From: Spirochaetales bacterium
GTDB taxonomy: Bacteria; Spirochaetota; Spirochaetia; DSM-2461
DNA length: 59,100 nt
Reading direction: 5' to 3'
Assembly: GCA_016936555.1 (NCBI GenBank)
Contig: JAFGXR010000018.1
Span: 1 to 59,100 of the forward strand
Below the pieces are notes generated by a model, which saw only the letters and a list, made by a program, of their open reading frames with translations, had not been told where the DNA came from and did not search any database. The translations under genes and the position numbers were made by a program. Of this stretch, positions 1 through 7,379 are shown one piece after another (the stretch's first letter is position 1; every line of letters begins with the position of its first letter).

Positions 1-185
1 ATTCTGTAGATGTAGAGTGAATCGGTTAATTCTATCTGATTCAACAGCGGGGAAATCTGAATCGATTCTTCCCCCTCCAGAACTTTGATAATGCTGTAGA
101 CCCCCAGATAATCTTTTTTTTCAGGAGTGTGAGAACAGCTCAATAAGAAGAGCAGGAATAAGGCTGACAGATGTATCATTTTCAT
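1..185 (-). CDS. Putative lipoprotein, N-terminal part only (cut by window edge)
   Basis: A minus-strand reading frame opens with ATG at 185 and runs off the left edge of the window, so only about 61 residues are visible. The start begins MKMIHLSALFLLFLLSC, a short basic start, a hydrophobic stretch and a lipobox ending LLSC, which is the classic signal for signal peptidase II and lipid attachment at that Cys. A Shine-Dalgarno-like AAAGGA lies about 5 bases upstream of the ATG, and a second in-frame ATG sits at 179. The visible mature part (SHTPEKKDYLGVYSI and on) has no recognisable domain. It is transcribed away from the ferredoxin gene at 329, so the 186-328 spacer holds promoters for both directions. 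The function is unknown. Confidence 0.6.
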   Translation of the reverse strand, partial: MKMIHLSALFLLFLLSCSHTPEKKDYLGVYSIIKVLEGEESIQISPLLNQIELTDSLYIYR

Positions 186-258
186 AGGAATCCTTTTTTG
201 ATTGTGTTGTATAGTTTACGCCTCCTTGCATTATTATGCCAATCATCAGAAAAAGTTA

Positions 259-289
259 TTGACCTGGAGTCAACTCCATATTTTACCAT
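259..289 (+). promoter_or_regulatory. MerR-type promoter and operator
   Basis: TTGACC (259-264) and TACCAT (284-289) are separated by 19 bases, too long for normal sigma-70 spacing but diagnostic of promoters remodelled by MerR-family activators. The spacer contains the near-perfect palindrome TGGAGTCAACTCCA (265-278), close to known operators of the ZntR and CadR type. It would drive the DUF362 ferredoxin gene at 329. No merR-like gene is in the window. Confidence 0.5.
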
Positions 290-328
290 GGAATAAAATA
301 CAGAGAGAAAAGTCAAAACGGGGAATTT

Positions 329-1447
329 ATGAAATCAGAAGTCTATTTTACGACATTTAAAACTACCGCACAGGAGAATCTCCTGCAGAAACTCCACAGG
401 CTGATCAAGCGAGCCGGTATGGAGGATATCGATTTTAAGGATAAATATGCGGCGATCAAGATTCATTTCGGGGAGATGGGGAACCTGGCTTTCCTCCGTC
501 CAAATTACGCTAAAGTTGTGGCGGACTATGTGAAAGAACTGGGGGGCAGACCCTTCCTGACCGACTCCAACACTTTGTATGTGGGAAGCCGGAAAAACGC
601 CCTGGATCACCTGGATACGGCTTACCTGAACGGGTTTTCTCCGCTGCAGACCGGCTGTCATGTCATCATCGGCGACGGACTTAAAGGGTCCGATGAAGCG
701 GTCGTGCAGTTGAACGGCGAATATGTTAAAGAAGCGAAAATCGGCCGGGCCGTTATGGATGCCGATATCCTCATCTCCATGACTCATTTTAAAGGACACG
801 AAATGGCGGGCTTTGGCGGCGCTGTCAAAAATATCGGTATGGGCTGCGCCTCCCGGGCGGGGAAGATGGAACAGCACAGCGAGGGGAAGCCACATATCAA
901 TTCAAAGGCCTGTATCGCCTGTAAAGCCTGTCAGAAGATTTGCGCGCACGATGCTCCGGTCATTGTCAAAGATGGAAAATCCCATATCGATCAGGACAAA
1001 TGCGTGGGCTGCGGCCGCTGTATTGCGGTCTGTCCCGTCGATGCCATAGGCGCGGACTGGAGAACCTCCATCCCGGTTATGAACCGGAAAATGGCGGAAT
1101 ACGCATTAGCGGTCTGTCAGGACAGGCCCTGTTTTCATATTTCGCTGATTACCGATGTTTCGCCCAACTGCGACTGCCATTCGGAAAACGATATCCCCAT
1201 CATTCCCGATGTGGGGATGCTGGTGTCTCTCGATCCCGTCGCACTGGATCAGGCCTGCGCCGATCTGTCGAACAAAATGCCTGTCATCAGCAATAGCATT
1301 CTCGGTGAGAAACTTGCCGGTAAAGCGGAGCATCATAACCATGACCGTTACACGATGACCCACCCCGATACGGACTGGACGGAATGTCTGGACCATGGGG
1401 TTAAAATCGGTCTGGGCAGCCGGGAATACGAGCTGATTGAGATTTAA
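329..1447 (+). CDS. DUF362 domain protein with two 4Fe-4S clusters
   Basis: This 372-residue protein begins with a DUF362 region (about residues 1-185; note KIHFGEMGN and THFKGHEMAGFGGAVKN) followed by a bacterial ferredoxin-type pair of cluster motifs. CIACKACQKICAHD (around 195) and CVGCGRCIAVCP (around 226) each follow the CxxCxxCxxxC pattern for a 4Fe-4S cluster. No signal peptide is seen, so it should be cytoplasmic. The family is common in anaerobes and is thought to carry electrons or act in an uncharacterised redox reaction; the substrate is unknown. The start is preceded by a purine-rich GGGGAA. It is a single-gene unit behind a MerR-type promoter and converges on the DUF1761 gene. 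The family call is firm, the role open. Confidence 0.9.
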   Translation: MKSEVYFTTFKTTAQENLLQKLHRLIKRAGMEDIDFKDKYAAIKIHFGEMGNLAFLRPNYAKVVADYVKELGGRPFLTDSNTLYVGSRKNALDHLDTAYLNGFSPLQTGCHVIIGDGLKGSDEAVVQLNGEYVKEAKIGRAVMDADILISMTHFKGHEMAGFGGAVKNIGMGCASRAGKMEQHSEGKPHINSKACIACKACQKICAHDAPVIVKDGKSHIDQDKCVGCGRCIAVCPVDAIGADWRTSIPVMNRKMAEYALAVCQDRPCFHISLITDVSPNCDCHSENDIPIIPDVGMLVSLDPVALDQACADLSNKMPVISNSILGEKLAGKAEHHNHDRYTMTHPDTDWTECLDHGVKIGLGSREYELIEI

Positions 1448-1469
1448 ACGGTACCTGCGGGGTGCTGTC

Positions 1470-1877
1470 TCAGAGTATGGAGAACAGTATTCCCGCGGGG
1501 ATCAGCATCAGAAGACGGTATCCGCCGTCAATGAGGTAAACCACAGGCCTGGTCATCCGGAATGTTCCGTTATTGATTTCCGAAGCCGTGATGATTCCAA
1601 TGCTGACGAGAGCCGCCAGCCCGAGGCCGCCCTGCCATGAGGCGATCCCGGTGAGATTGACGAGAATCCCGAAGAAATAGACCGATAGGGAATTGGCTGT
1701 CAGTCCGAAAATCATAGTCTTTCCCATATTGGAATTCTTCATATCCTCATCGGTAATCCCTTCCGCTTTCTGCCAGATGGGAAAAAATAATCTGGGACTG
1801 TACCAGACCATTCCCAAACCCATAGACCATACGATTGATATTACCAGCGCCAGCCAGTTCACTGCAAATATATTCAT
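1470..1877 (-). CDS. DUF1761 family membrane protein
   Basis: A 135-residue integral membrane protein with about four predicted helices. The first contains VNWLALVISIVWSMGLGM and is followed by WYSPRLFFPIWQKAEG, matching the conserved pattern of DUF1761 proteins, where a Trp-Tyr-Ser-Pro turn follows helix one. The length is normal for the family. Its function is unknown anywhere. It converges on the ferredoxin gene with only a 22-base gap, and it is the last minus-strand gene after the 2123-1920 gene, separated by 42 bases, so it may share that operon's message. Confidence 0.8.
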   Translation of the reverse strand: MNIFAVNWLALVISIVWSMGLGMVWYSPRLFFPIWQKAEGITDEDMKNSNMGKTMIFGLTANSLSVYFFGILVNLTGIASWQGGLGLAALVSIGIITASEINNGTFRMTRPVVYLIDGGYRLLMLIPAGILFSIL

Positions 1878-1919
1878 ATTGATAATTTAATTCGTCAATT
1901 GCCGATCGGCCAGGTTATT

Positions 1920-2123
1920 TTAAGATTCGTCGAGGGATTCCAGATCGACGTCTTCATTTACTGCCGAATCGACGCAATCCGGACATACCATAAATGAGGG
2001 ATCGCAACCCAGGGGAACAGAGCGGAATCCCTCACTGTTATATATGGCTGCCTTGCAGTAAAAACATTGTCCTGTTAAGACTTTTTTCCCCTTGCTGAGT
2101 TTGCTCTCTCCGTCGTCGGTCAA
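1920..2123 (-). CDS. Small zinc-ribbon-like protein
   Basis: This 67-residue soluble protein carries two Cys pairs, CFYC (residues 20-23) and CPDC (47-50), spaced like a small zinc ribbon, plus a lone Cys at GCDPS. The C-terminal tail is very acidic (NEDVDLESLDES). Its ATG overlaps the stop of the upstream permease half by four bases (ATGA), so it is translationally coupled to the permease pair. The metal-binding inference comes from the Cys spacing only. With two permease halves as partners it may be a metal-handling or regulatory accessory. I do not recognise the family. Confidence 0.7.
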   Translation of the reverse strand: MTDDGESKLSKGKKVLTGQCFYCKAAIYNSEGFRSVPLGCDPSFMVCPDCVDSAVNEDVDLESLDES

Positions 2124-2656
2124 GGCTCTTCTCCGGGAATCCTGTATCCGGTTTTATCGAGATACCGTCCCATAAATACGGCTGTGACGATAACAAGCGG
2201 GATGGAGGCTAAGAGGCGGATAAGGCTGAACCGGATACCCAGGAAGGTCGATTCGAAGAGGACCATGGGAACCCGCCCGATCCCGACCGCGCCGAGAAAG
2301 GCCATCACAACGGTGAAACGGGCGCCTTTTTTATGTAATTCATGGGCGATGGGGAGAGCGGGCAGCAGGCCTCCCGCCATGGGGGCCGCCAGTATGAAGA
2401 CCCAGAAAAAGCTTCTGGCGCCTCCTCCCTGTCCCAGGTGCTTTTCAATCGTCTCCCGTTTGACCCAAACATCGAAGAGCCCGATGAGAATAAACACGGC
2501 CGGAAGGACCTGAACCATCTCCAGTAAAAAGGAGAGGAAATTGGAGCCCAGATCTCTGCCGGGCTGATAGCCTGTTATGAGCGAAACAGCGATAAAGCCG
2601 GAAAAAACAGCAAACAGCGCGATTCTGACGGGGAATTTTTTCTTTGTATCTTTCAT
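2120..2656 (-). CDS. Half-size permease, DUF318/ArsP_1-like (second half)
   Basis: This 178-residue membrane protein has about five hydrophobic segments. It matches the second half of the DUF318/ArsP_1 permease group, with the conserved Pro-Gly-rich turn [20 protein letters not shown], followed by a helix ([21 protein letters not shown]). Family members range from arsenic efflux to copper or zinc efflux and most are single chains of 300 or more residues. Here the permease is split into two proteins encoded by genes overlapping by four bases (2653-2656). The substrate cannot be read from sequence. A zinc-ribbon-like protein is coupled downstream, which hints at a metal. Confidence 0.75.
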   Translation of the reverse strand: MKDTKKKFPVRIALFAVFSGFIAVSLITGYQPGRDLGSNFLSFLLEMVQVLPAVFILIGLFDVWVKRETIEKHLGQGGGARSFFWVFILAAPMAGGLLPALPIAHELHKKGARFTVVMAFLGAVGIGRVPMVLFESTFLGIRFSLIRLLASIPLVIVTAVFMGRYLDKTGYRIPGEEP

Positions 2657-3135
2657 ATGAGAACCCCTTGGGCCAGGAAGAAAACAGCGGCGATCGCCAG
2701 GCCGATGAAATAGCTGACCAGGTTTCTCATCAGGGCGAACTTCCAGCCGAAGAGGGACTTTTCCATGGGGAAGGTTATGGCCCCCACCATCATCAGAGTG
2801 GTGGAGAAGGCGGCTATGATACTGTACGCCACTCCCCGGTTCACCAGTATCCGGCAGAGCGGATAGACGATGGGGCCGGGCATAAAAGTTATAGAGCCGA
2901 TGAGCGAGGCGGTGATCAGCGATGCGAAACTGAAGCTTCCCCCCAGAGTCCGGGAAATCATCTCCTGCGGGACCAGATAGAGAACGACCGATACGCCCAT
3001 AAGAACCGAGAGAAAGGGCGGGGTTATTTTCCTGAGTTTCTTAGCGCCGGAGAGTATGGCCTTGCCGGTTTTTTTTCTGTTGAAGAGGAGAGAGACCAGC
3101 AGCGCCAGAGCTGTCATGATATAGAGGATTGTCAT
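2653..3135 (-). CDS. Half-size permease, DUF318/ArsP_1-like (first half)
   Basis: A 160-residue membrane protein with about four to five helices, the partner of the permease half directly downstream. It has the matching turn [22 protein letters not shown], equivalent to the [15 protein letters not shown] turn of its neighbour, so the two look like the homologous halves of one inverted-repeat permease. It opens the three-gene operon 3135 to 1920, all joined by four-base overlaps. The 69-base spacer upstream is shared with the divergent DUF2200 gene. The active transporter is inferred to be a heterodimer of the two halves. Confidence 0.75.
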   Translation of the reverse strand: MTILYIMTALALLVSLLFNRKKTGKAILSGAKKLRKITPPFLSVLMGVSVVLYLVPQEMISRTLGGSFSFASLITASLIGSITFMPGPIVYPLCRILVNRGVAYSIIAAFSTTLMMVGAITFPMEKSLFGWKFALMRNLVSYFIGLAIAAVFFLAQGVLI

Positions 3136-3204
3136 TTGTTCAGGACCTCACTAATTGTTGAGATGATGTTTTACCATCCGCCCGGTTCATTGTATATTCA
3201 ATCT

Positions 3205-3555
3205 ATGGAAAAACATAAAATATTCGCCATGAGCTTTTCAAGCGTCTATCCCCTCTATATCGCCAAAGCGGAGAAAAAGGGTAGGACAAAACCGGAAGTC
3301 GATGAAATCATCCGCTGGCTTTTCGGCTACAGTCAGAAAGAGCTGGATGAACATATTGAGGCGGAAACCGACTTCGAAAATTTTATTCTTGGAAGCCCGG
3401 CGCCCAACCCGCTGCGGTCTTTAGTGAAAGGAGTCATTTGCGGAGTCCGGGTTGAGGATATTGAAGATCCGATAATGCGTGAAATCCGCTATCTCGATAA
3501 AATGATAGATGAACTGGCGAAAGGCAAAGCCATGGAAAAGATCCTGAGGAAATAA
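3205..3555 (+). CDS. DUF2200 domain protein
   Basis: A 116-residue soluble protein beginning [19 protein letters not shown]. The block [22 protein letters not shown] followed by [16 protein letters not shown] is the hallmark of the small DUF2200 family, whose members are found singly in many bacteria and have no known function. The reading frame stays open far upstream, but family alignment and the divergent permease promoter put the start at the ATG at 3205. There is no strong ribosome site upstream of it. It stands alone between a divergent permease operon and the thioredoxin-like gene. Confidence 0.8.
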   Translation: MEKHKIFAMSFSSVYPLYIAKAEKKGRTKPEVDEIIRWLFGYSQKELDEHIEAETDFENFILGSPAPNPLRSLVKGVICGVRVEDIEDPIMREIRYLDKMIDELAKGKAMEKILRK

Positions 3556-3607
3556 ACTTTACTGATTTTATAAACTATTTATCCTTCCGTTATATTTTCG
3601 TGATATT

Positions 3608-3633
3608 TGAGAACTATCTTTGTTCTCAGGAGG
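3608..3633 (+). promoter_or_regulatory. Hairpin abutting a strong ribosome binding site
   Basis: TGAGAAC (3608-3614) and GTTCTCA (3622-3628) form a 7-bp stem whose 3' end meets the full Shine-Dalgarno AGGAGG (3628-3633), seven bases before the ATG at 3641. The strong site decides the start at 3641 over a TTG in frame at 3620. The stem could act as an operator or tune initiation; nothing further can be shown. Confidence 0.45.
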
Positions 3634-3640
3634 TAAACAT

Positions 3641-4090
3641 ATGAAATTGTTTACAATTATCACGGCTTTATTTTTTGCTCTTTCATTCGGCCTTTTCGCA
3701 AGCGGAGAAAAGGATATGGACAGTCATGATAACATAGGGAAAAGCGGGGACATGGAAATGTCTTCCCTGAACGGCGGTCTGATGGATTTCGTTTCCATGG
3801 ATAAAGCCATGATGCAGGCTCAGGACGGTCCTACAGTTCTGTTCTTCAACGCTTCCTGGTGTCCCACATGCCGGGCCGCTGTCAAGGATTTCGGGATGAA
3901 TGCCATGAAACTGGAAGGGATCAATCTTCTCTCAGTCGATTATGATGATTCGGCGGATCTGAAGAAAAAATACGAAATCACCTATCAGCATACCTTTGTG
4001 CAGATCGATTCCATGGGAAGGGTTCTGGCCAGATGGAACGGTGGCGAAACGGAAGAGCTTCTCAAACAGGTAAGAAAGGACTCTATGTAA
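3641..4090 (+). CDS. Exported thioredoxin-like protein
   Basis: This 149-residue protein starts MKLFTIITALFFALSFGLFA, a signal peptide, then SGEKDMDSHD. The mature part is a thioredoxin fold: FFNASWCPTCRAAVKDF carries the redox pair WCPTC, and the strand LLSVDYDDS and the cis-Pro-region equivalent (YQHTFVQIDSMGR) follow. The cis-Pro itself looks replaced (HTFVQ in place of the usual TPTxV), which often signals a specialised thiol oxidoreductase. It should act in the periplasm or on the outer side of the inner membrane. It is a single gene followed by two GC-rich hairpins. Confidence 0.8.
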   Translation: MKLFTIITALFFALSFGLFASGEKDMDSHDNIGKSGDMEMSSLNGGLMDFVSMDKAMMQAQDGPTVLFFNASWCPTCRAAVKDFGMNAMKLEGINLLSVDYDDSADLKKKYEITYQHTFVQIDSMGRVLARWNGGETEELLKQVRKDSM

Positions 4091-4095
4091 ATCCG

Positions 4096-4158
4096 CCGGG
4101 CGGAGAAACTGCCCGGCAGAGGGCGACATCCCGGGATTTCCAAAAGGCCCCCGGGATG
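4096..4158 (+). terminator. Two tandem GC-rich hairpins
   Basis: CCGGGC/GCCCGG (4096-4101 with 4111-4116) and CATCCCGGG/CCCGGGATG (4127-4135 with 4150-4158) form strong stems just after the thioredoxin-like gene. Neither is followed by a clear run of T, so they may end transcription weakly or protect the message end. Confidence 0.45.
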
Positions 4159-4189
4159 CACAATCTGTATAAATAGATGTAATTTTACC

Positions 4190-4218
4190 TTTACAAGATA
4201 TTCCTCTGCACAGATAAT
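4190..4218 (+). promoter_or_regulatory. Sigma-70-type promoter of the lipid kinase gene
   Basis: TTTACA (4190-4195) and GATAAT (4213-4218) lie 17 bases apart. The predicted transcript start falls at about 4224-4226, on the ATG at 4224, and no ribosome binding site lies between. This suggests a leaderless message. Confidence 0.5.
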
Positions 4219-4223
4219 GTTTC

Positions 4224-5141
4224 ATGATTCAAAACCATATCATTATATTCAATCCTTCCGCCGGCAAGGGCGCTGCTTTGAAAAAGCTCCCTCTCGTGGG
4301 AGATTTTCTTCAAAGAGAAAATATCAGCTACTCAATACAATATACCGAAGGGATCGGCCATGCCATCGAGCTGGCGGCTTCTTCTGCGTCGGACCCCCAT
4401 ACCGCTATCATAGCCGCCGGTGGAGACGGTACCTGTAACGAAGTCCTGAACGGGCTAATGAAGGGGAGGGGTGAGCATACACCACTTTTCGGAGTGCTTC
4501 CCATGGGACGCGGCAATGATTTTTCTTTCGGCGGCCACATTCCGGCCAGGCTGGATGAAGCTCTGCAGGTCATTAAGGCGGGGAAGAGCTCCCCTCTCGA
4601 TCTGGGATTGGTGAAAGGCGGAGATTATCCGGAGGGCCGCTATTTCGGAAATGGTATCGGAGTCGGCTTCGATACCATCGTCGGGTTGGAAGCCGCTAAG
4701 ATGAAACATGTTCACGATGCGTTCGCCTATATCGCGGGAACTTTGAAAACGCTGATTAAATTTTCCGACTCTCCGGAAGTCGAGATGGTCTACGGCGATA
4801 AGAGAATCGTCAGAAGGGTCATTCAGATCTCTCTGATGAACGGGCGGCGCATGGGCGGCCTCTTTTATATGGCTCCCGAGGCGGTTAATAACGACGGCAT
4901 GCTCGATCTGTGTATGGTCGACCATCTGACCCGGCTTAAGCTTATTAAAACCATATTCCACTACACGAAGGGTACACAGCGGGGGCTTGATGGAATCACT
5001 ATGGACCGGGGCGATCATTTTCATATCAGGGCTCTGGACGGGGGGCTGGTGGTTCATGCCGACGGCGAGACGATCTGCATTGACGGGAAGGAGCTTGAAG
5101 TCAGCTGCATTCCCGGTCCGGTCAGGATCATTCACACCTAG
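4224..5141 (+). CDS. Diacylglycerol kinase family lipid kinase
   Basis: This 305-residue protein belongs to the DagK/YegS/LCB5 lipid kinase family, which phosphorylates diacylglycerol or related lipids with ATP at the cytoplasmic membrane face. The family signature is clear: IIIFNPSAGKG near the N-terminus, AAGGDGTCNEVLNGL (nucleotide loop) around residue 72, and PMGRGNDFS around residue 96. The length is typical. The next gene, an acyltransferase, begins at the base after this gene's stop, so the two are co-transcribed and probably act in phospholipid supply (phosphatidate recycling). The ATG has no Shine-Dalgarno and sits at the predicted transcript start. The exact substrate is uncertain. 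Confidence 0.9.
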   Translation: MIQNHIIIFNPSAGKGAALKKLPLVGDFLQRENISYSIQYTEGIGHAIELAASSASDPHTAIIAAGGDGTCNEVLNGLMKGRGEHTPLFGVLPMGRGNDFSFGGHIPARLDEALQVIKAGKSSPLDLGLVKGGDYPEGRYFGNGIGVGFDTIVGLEAAKMKHVHDAFAYIAGTLKTLIKFSDSPEVEMVYGDKRIVRRVIQISLMNGRRMGGLFYMAPEAVNNDGMLDLCMVDHLTRLKLIKTIFHYTKGTQRGLDGITMDRGDHFHIRALDGGLVVHADGETICIDGKELEVSCIPGPVRIIHT

Positions 5142-5783
5142 ATGAAAATCCGCAGGACTCTGACCAATGCCTTTCTGAAAGGGGTTCTGACCCTTCTCTG
5201 CCGGATTGATGCATCCGCTTTGAAGGATGTTCCCTCCGAAGGCCCGCTGATCATTTGTATCAACCACATCAACTTTCTCGACGCGCCGCTTATGCAGATT
5301 GTTCTCCATCCCCGTTCTGTCCGGGGATTCGCCAAAAAAGAGACCTGGGAAAACCCCTTCCTGAGGTTTCTGTTCAACACCTTTGACGCCATACCCGTCG
5401 ACAGGGGCCGGGCCGACCTGAAGGCTTTCCGCGAAGTCATAAAAACCATGGAGGAGAAGCGCTTCGTCTGTCTGGCTCCCGAGGGAACAAGGAGCGGAAA
5501 CGGAGTCCTCGGCAAGGGCAGACCGGGCATCGTGGCCCTGGCTTTGAAAACGGGGGCTCCCGTACTCCCTCTGGTCCATTACGGAACGGAAAATTTCTGG
5601 ACCAATTTCAAAAGGCTGAAAAGAACGCCCATCACCCTCCGCGCCGGCGATCCGATTTTCCTGAGCGCCGGGGGGAAAGTCGATTCGGAAAAGAGAGAGG
5701 AGATGACTGAACAGATCATGTCCCGAATGGCGGCTCTTCTTCCTCCCGGAATGAGAGGACCTTACGAACAAAGTTCACAATAA
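5142..5783 (+). CDS. 1-acyl-glycerol-3-phosphate acyltransferase family protein
   Basis: A 213-residue PlsC-type acyltransferase. The catalytic NHINFLD motif (H-x4-D) lies around residue 44, FNTFDAIPVDRGR around 80 corresponds to the substrate-binding block, and APEGTRSGNG around 110 is the conserved EGTRS motif. Such enzymes move an acyl chain onto lysophosphatidate or a similar acceptor on the inner membrane. The ATG directly follows the TAG of the lipid kinase, without its own ribosome site, so translation is probably by re-initiation. Together the pair could form and rebuild phosphatidate; acceptor and donor specificity cannot be read. Confidence 0.9.
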   Translation: MKIRRTLTNAFLKGVLTLLCRIDASALKDVPSEGPLIICINHINFLDAPLMQIVLHPRSVRGFAKKETWENPFLRFLFNTFDAIPVDRGRADLKAFREVIKTMEEKRFVCLAPEGTRSGNGVLGKGRPGIVALALKTGAPVLPLVHYGTENFWTNFKRLKRTPITLRAGDPIFLSAGGKVDSEKREEMTEQIMSRMAALLPPGMRGPYEQSSQ

Positions 5784-5835
5784 TTGTTGACATCTGCCAT
5801 TAATTTTAGGATTATACTCATAGGGAGATCCATTC

Positions 5836-6555
5836 GTGAGTGAAAATAAAGACATTGCCGCCCGGAAGATAGACATCATTCATATCGAGAAAAACGATGA
5901 TATCACTTTTACATTCCGCTGCACGCGCCCCCCTGATCTCCTCTGGGAGACCGGTGCGAACGGTCATTTCAGTTTAAAGCCTCCCACGGGAATAAAAGAG
6001 GTGGATAAAGAATTTCAGAGACATATGTCTATTATCTCATCCACAGATGAGCCTTTTCTCGAATTCACCACCAGAATCCGCCCCCCCGCATCGGACTTCA
6101 AAAGGGCTCTGTCTCATCTTCTGAAAGGAGACGGGCTTTTCGTCTACGGGATAAACAACAGGCTGCCTCTTCTCAGAGAGGGGCGACCTCTGGTTTTCAT
6201 CACTATGGGCGTCGCTATTTCCACCTGCCGCCCCTATATCAGGGATTATGAAAAAAACAGCCGGGGTATACCTTCCCTGAGCTGTCTCAATATCGATAAA
6301 ACGGGGCAATCCTATTTTATGAAAGAGATGGAGCACTACAAAGCCGAAGGGCTGTCCTTCCGCTATTTCAACGATCGATCGGGGCTCTATGAAGGCATTA
6401 ATGAAATTTGTCAGAGGGAAGAGAATTATTACTATCTTATCGGCTCTGATCAGTTCCTCGCCGACACAGGCCGCTATCTCATGGAGAAAGGTGTGGCGGG
6501 AAATTCAATTGCCATTGATAAGAAATATGGAATAGAGAAGCTTCTGTCAGAATAA
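5836..6555 (+). CDS. Ferredoxin reductase-type flavin/NAD-binding protein
   Basis: A 239-residue protein starting at GTG, supported by GGGAG ten bases upstream. The first half reads as the FAD-binding barrel of ferredoxin-NADP reductases (WETGANGHFSLKPP, then RHMSIISSTDEPFLEFTTRI, the usual R-x-[YM]-S-I-x-S pattern). The second half carries PLVFITMGVAISTCRPYI, equivalent to the nucleotide loop, though the usual GGxG is changed to GVAIS. The C-terminus (YYYLIGSDQFLADTGRYLMEKGV) matches the end of NAD-binding domains. No iron-sulfur domain is fused, so an electron partner is encoded elsewhere. It is likely cytoplasmic. The family is secure, the partner unknown. Confidence 0.8.
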   Translation: MSENKDIAARKIDIIHIEKNDDITFTFRCTRPPDLLWETGANGHFSLKPPTGIKEVDKEFQRHMSIISSTDEPFLEFTTRIRPPASDFKRALSHLLKGDGLFVYGINNRLPLLREGRPLVFITMGVAISTCRPYIRDYEKNSRGIPSLSCLNIDKTGQSYFMKEMEHYKAEGLSFRYFNDRSGLYEGINEICQREENYYYLIGSDQFLADTGRYLMEKGVAGNSIAIDKKYGIEKLLSE

Positions 6556-6558
6556 CCG

Positions 6559-6606
6559 ATCGGCCTGAGAGGCTGATGCCTGCGGCCGATAGCTTTGCCC
6601 GCAGGC
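6559..6606. terminator. Hairpin cluster between convergent genes
   Basis: ATCGGCC (6559-6565) pairs with GGCCGAT (6584-6590), and a competing stem GCCTGC/GCAGGC (6578-6583 with 6601-6606) overlaps it. The position between two convergent stop codons fits a shared terminator, though no long T run is present. Confidence 0.45.
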
Positions 6607-6623
6607 TCTATTCCTGAGCGTCT

Positions 6624-7175
6624 TTAAAGGATCTCATTGAGCATTTTTAAGACTTCTTCACTTTGAGGCTCGACTTTCGAGTCAAAACGACCCTTTATGT
6701 TCCCATCCCTGTCAATAAGGAACTTATTAAAATTCCAGGTTATTCTGCCGCTGAAATCTCTGTTTGTCTCTTCCGATGTCAGAAATCTGTAGAGCGGGGC
6801 CATATCCCGCCCCGTTACCTTGATTTTGGAAAACAGGGGAAAAGTCACTCCGAAATTCACCGAACAGAAGGTCTGTATCTCTTCGTCGGTTCCCGGTTCC
6901 TGCCACAGAAAGTCATTGGAGGGAAAACCCAGTATGACAAATCCCCTGTCGGCATATTCCCGATAGAGATCTTCCAGCCCTTCGTACTGATAGGTGTAGC
7001 CGCACTTGCTGGCCACATTGACAATCATAATAACCTTTCCCCTGTAGCTTTCCAGGGATATGTCGCTGCCGTCAATGTCCCGGACTGTAAAATCGTAAAC
7101 CGATCGGGGTTGGGCGGACTGTGCAAAAAAGGGGGAGGTAATAAAAGCTAATAAAGTTAGAATTATATATTTCAT
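6624..7175 (-). CDS. Exported glutathione peroxidase family protein
   Basis: A 183-residue protein of the glutathione peroxidase/BtuE family, which reduces peroxides using thiols (often thioredoxin in bacteria). Motifs are NVASKCGYTYQYEGLEDLY with catalytic Cys in place of selenocysteine, GFPSNDFLWQEPGT with the conserved Asn-Asp-Phe and Gln, and ITWNFNKFLIDRDG with the catalytic Trp-Asn. MKYIILTLLAFITSPFFAQS is a signal peptide, unlike the usual cytoplasmic BtuE, so it should protect the periplasm or membrane lipids. A perfect 18-bp palindrome lies about 55 bases upstream and may be its operator. Confidence 0.9.
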   Translation of the reverse strand: MKYIILTLLAFITSPFFAQSAQPRSVYDFTVRDIDGSDISLESYRGKVIMIVNVASKCGYTYQYEGLEDLYREYADRGFVILGFPSNDFLWQEPGTDEEIQTFCSVNFGVTFPLFSKIKVTGRDMAPLYRFLTSEETNRDFSGRITWNFNKFLIDRDGNIKGRFDSKVEPQSEEVLKMLNEIL

Positions 7176-7230
7176 ATATTAGAGATAGTAAATTGCCGGG
7201 CAAAAGACAAGGGAAAAAAGACAAAAGAAT

Positions 7231-7248
7231 ATACAATATATATTGTAT
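7231..7248. promoter_or_regulatory. Perfect 18-bp palindrome between divergent promoters
   Basis: ATACAATATATATTGTAT is identical to its own reverse complement. It lies between the glutathione peroxidase gene (minus) and the sigma-54 promoter at 7319 (plus), about 70 bases upstream of the -24 element. It could be the upstream activating site for an NtrC-type activator, or the operator of a peroxide regulator on the other side. Confidence 0.5.
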
Positions 7249-7318
7249 TAACACAAATATAATTGTGATTGATTCAAAAGCAGAACCGGGGCGGGGCTCT
7301 GGAGCGCTCCTATGGGTT

Positions 7319-7334
7319 TGGCACATGATTTGCT
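7319..7334 (+). promoter_or_regulatory. Sigma-54 (-24/-12) promoter
   Basis: TGGCAC (7319-7324) and TTGCT (7330-7334) have the invariant GG and GC dinucleotides separated by exactly ten bases, a near-perfect match to the sigma-54 consensus TGGCAC-N5-TTGCW. The gene start is at 7380, so the leader is about 35 bases long. Confidence 0.75.
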
Positions 7335-7379
7335 TAATAAGCGTTAAGTATATTAATCATGAACCAAGGAGATAGTGTT

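Noticed and set aside
228-246. Sigma-54-like site (minus strand, TGGCAT...TGCAAG) upstream of the left-edge lipoprotein
   Set aside because: GG and GC are nine bases apart instead of ten and the TTGC part is missing, so it fails the strict spacing.
2644-3204. Long N-terminal extension of the DUF2200 gene
   Set aside because: The upstream part of the frame is antisense to the permease gene and has a non-protein composition; family alignment starts at 3205.
4455-5771. Long open minus-strand frame opposite the lipid kinase and acyltransferase
   Set aside because: Its translation is low in hydrophobic order and matches no domain, while the plus strand has clear motifs; it is an antisense shadow.
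5787-5818. TTGACA and TATACT upstream of the flavin reductase gene
   Set aside because: The boxes are 20 bases apart and no palindrome is present to support a MerR-type exception.
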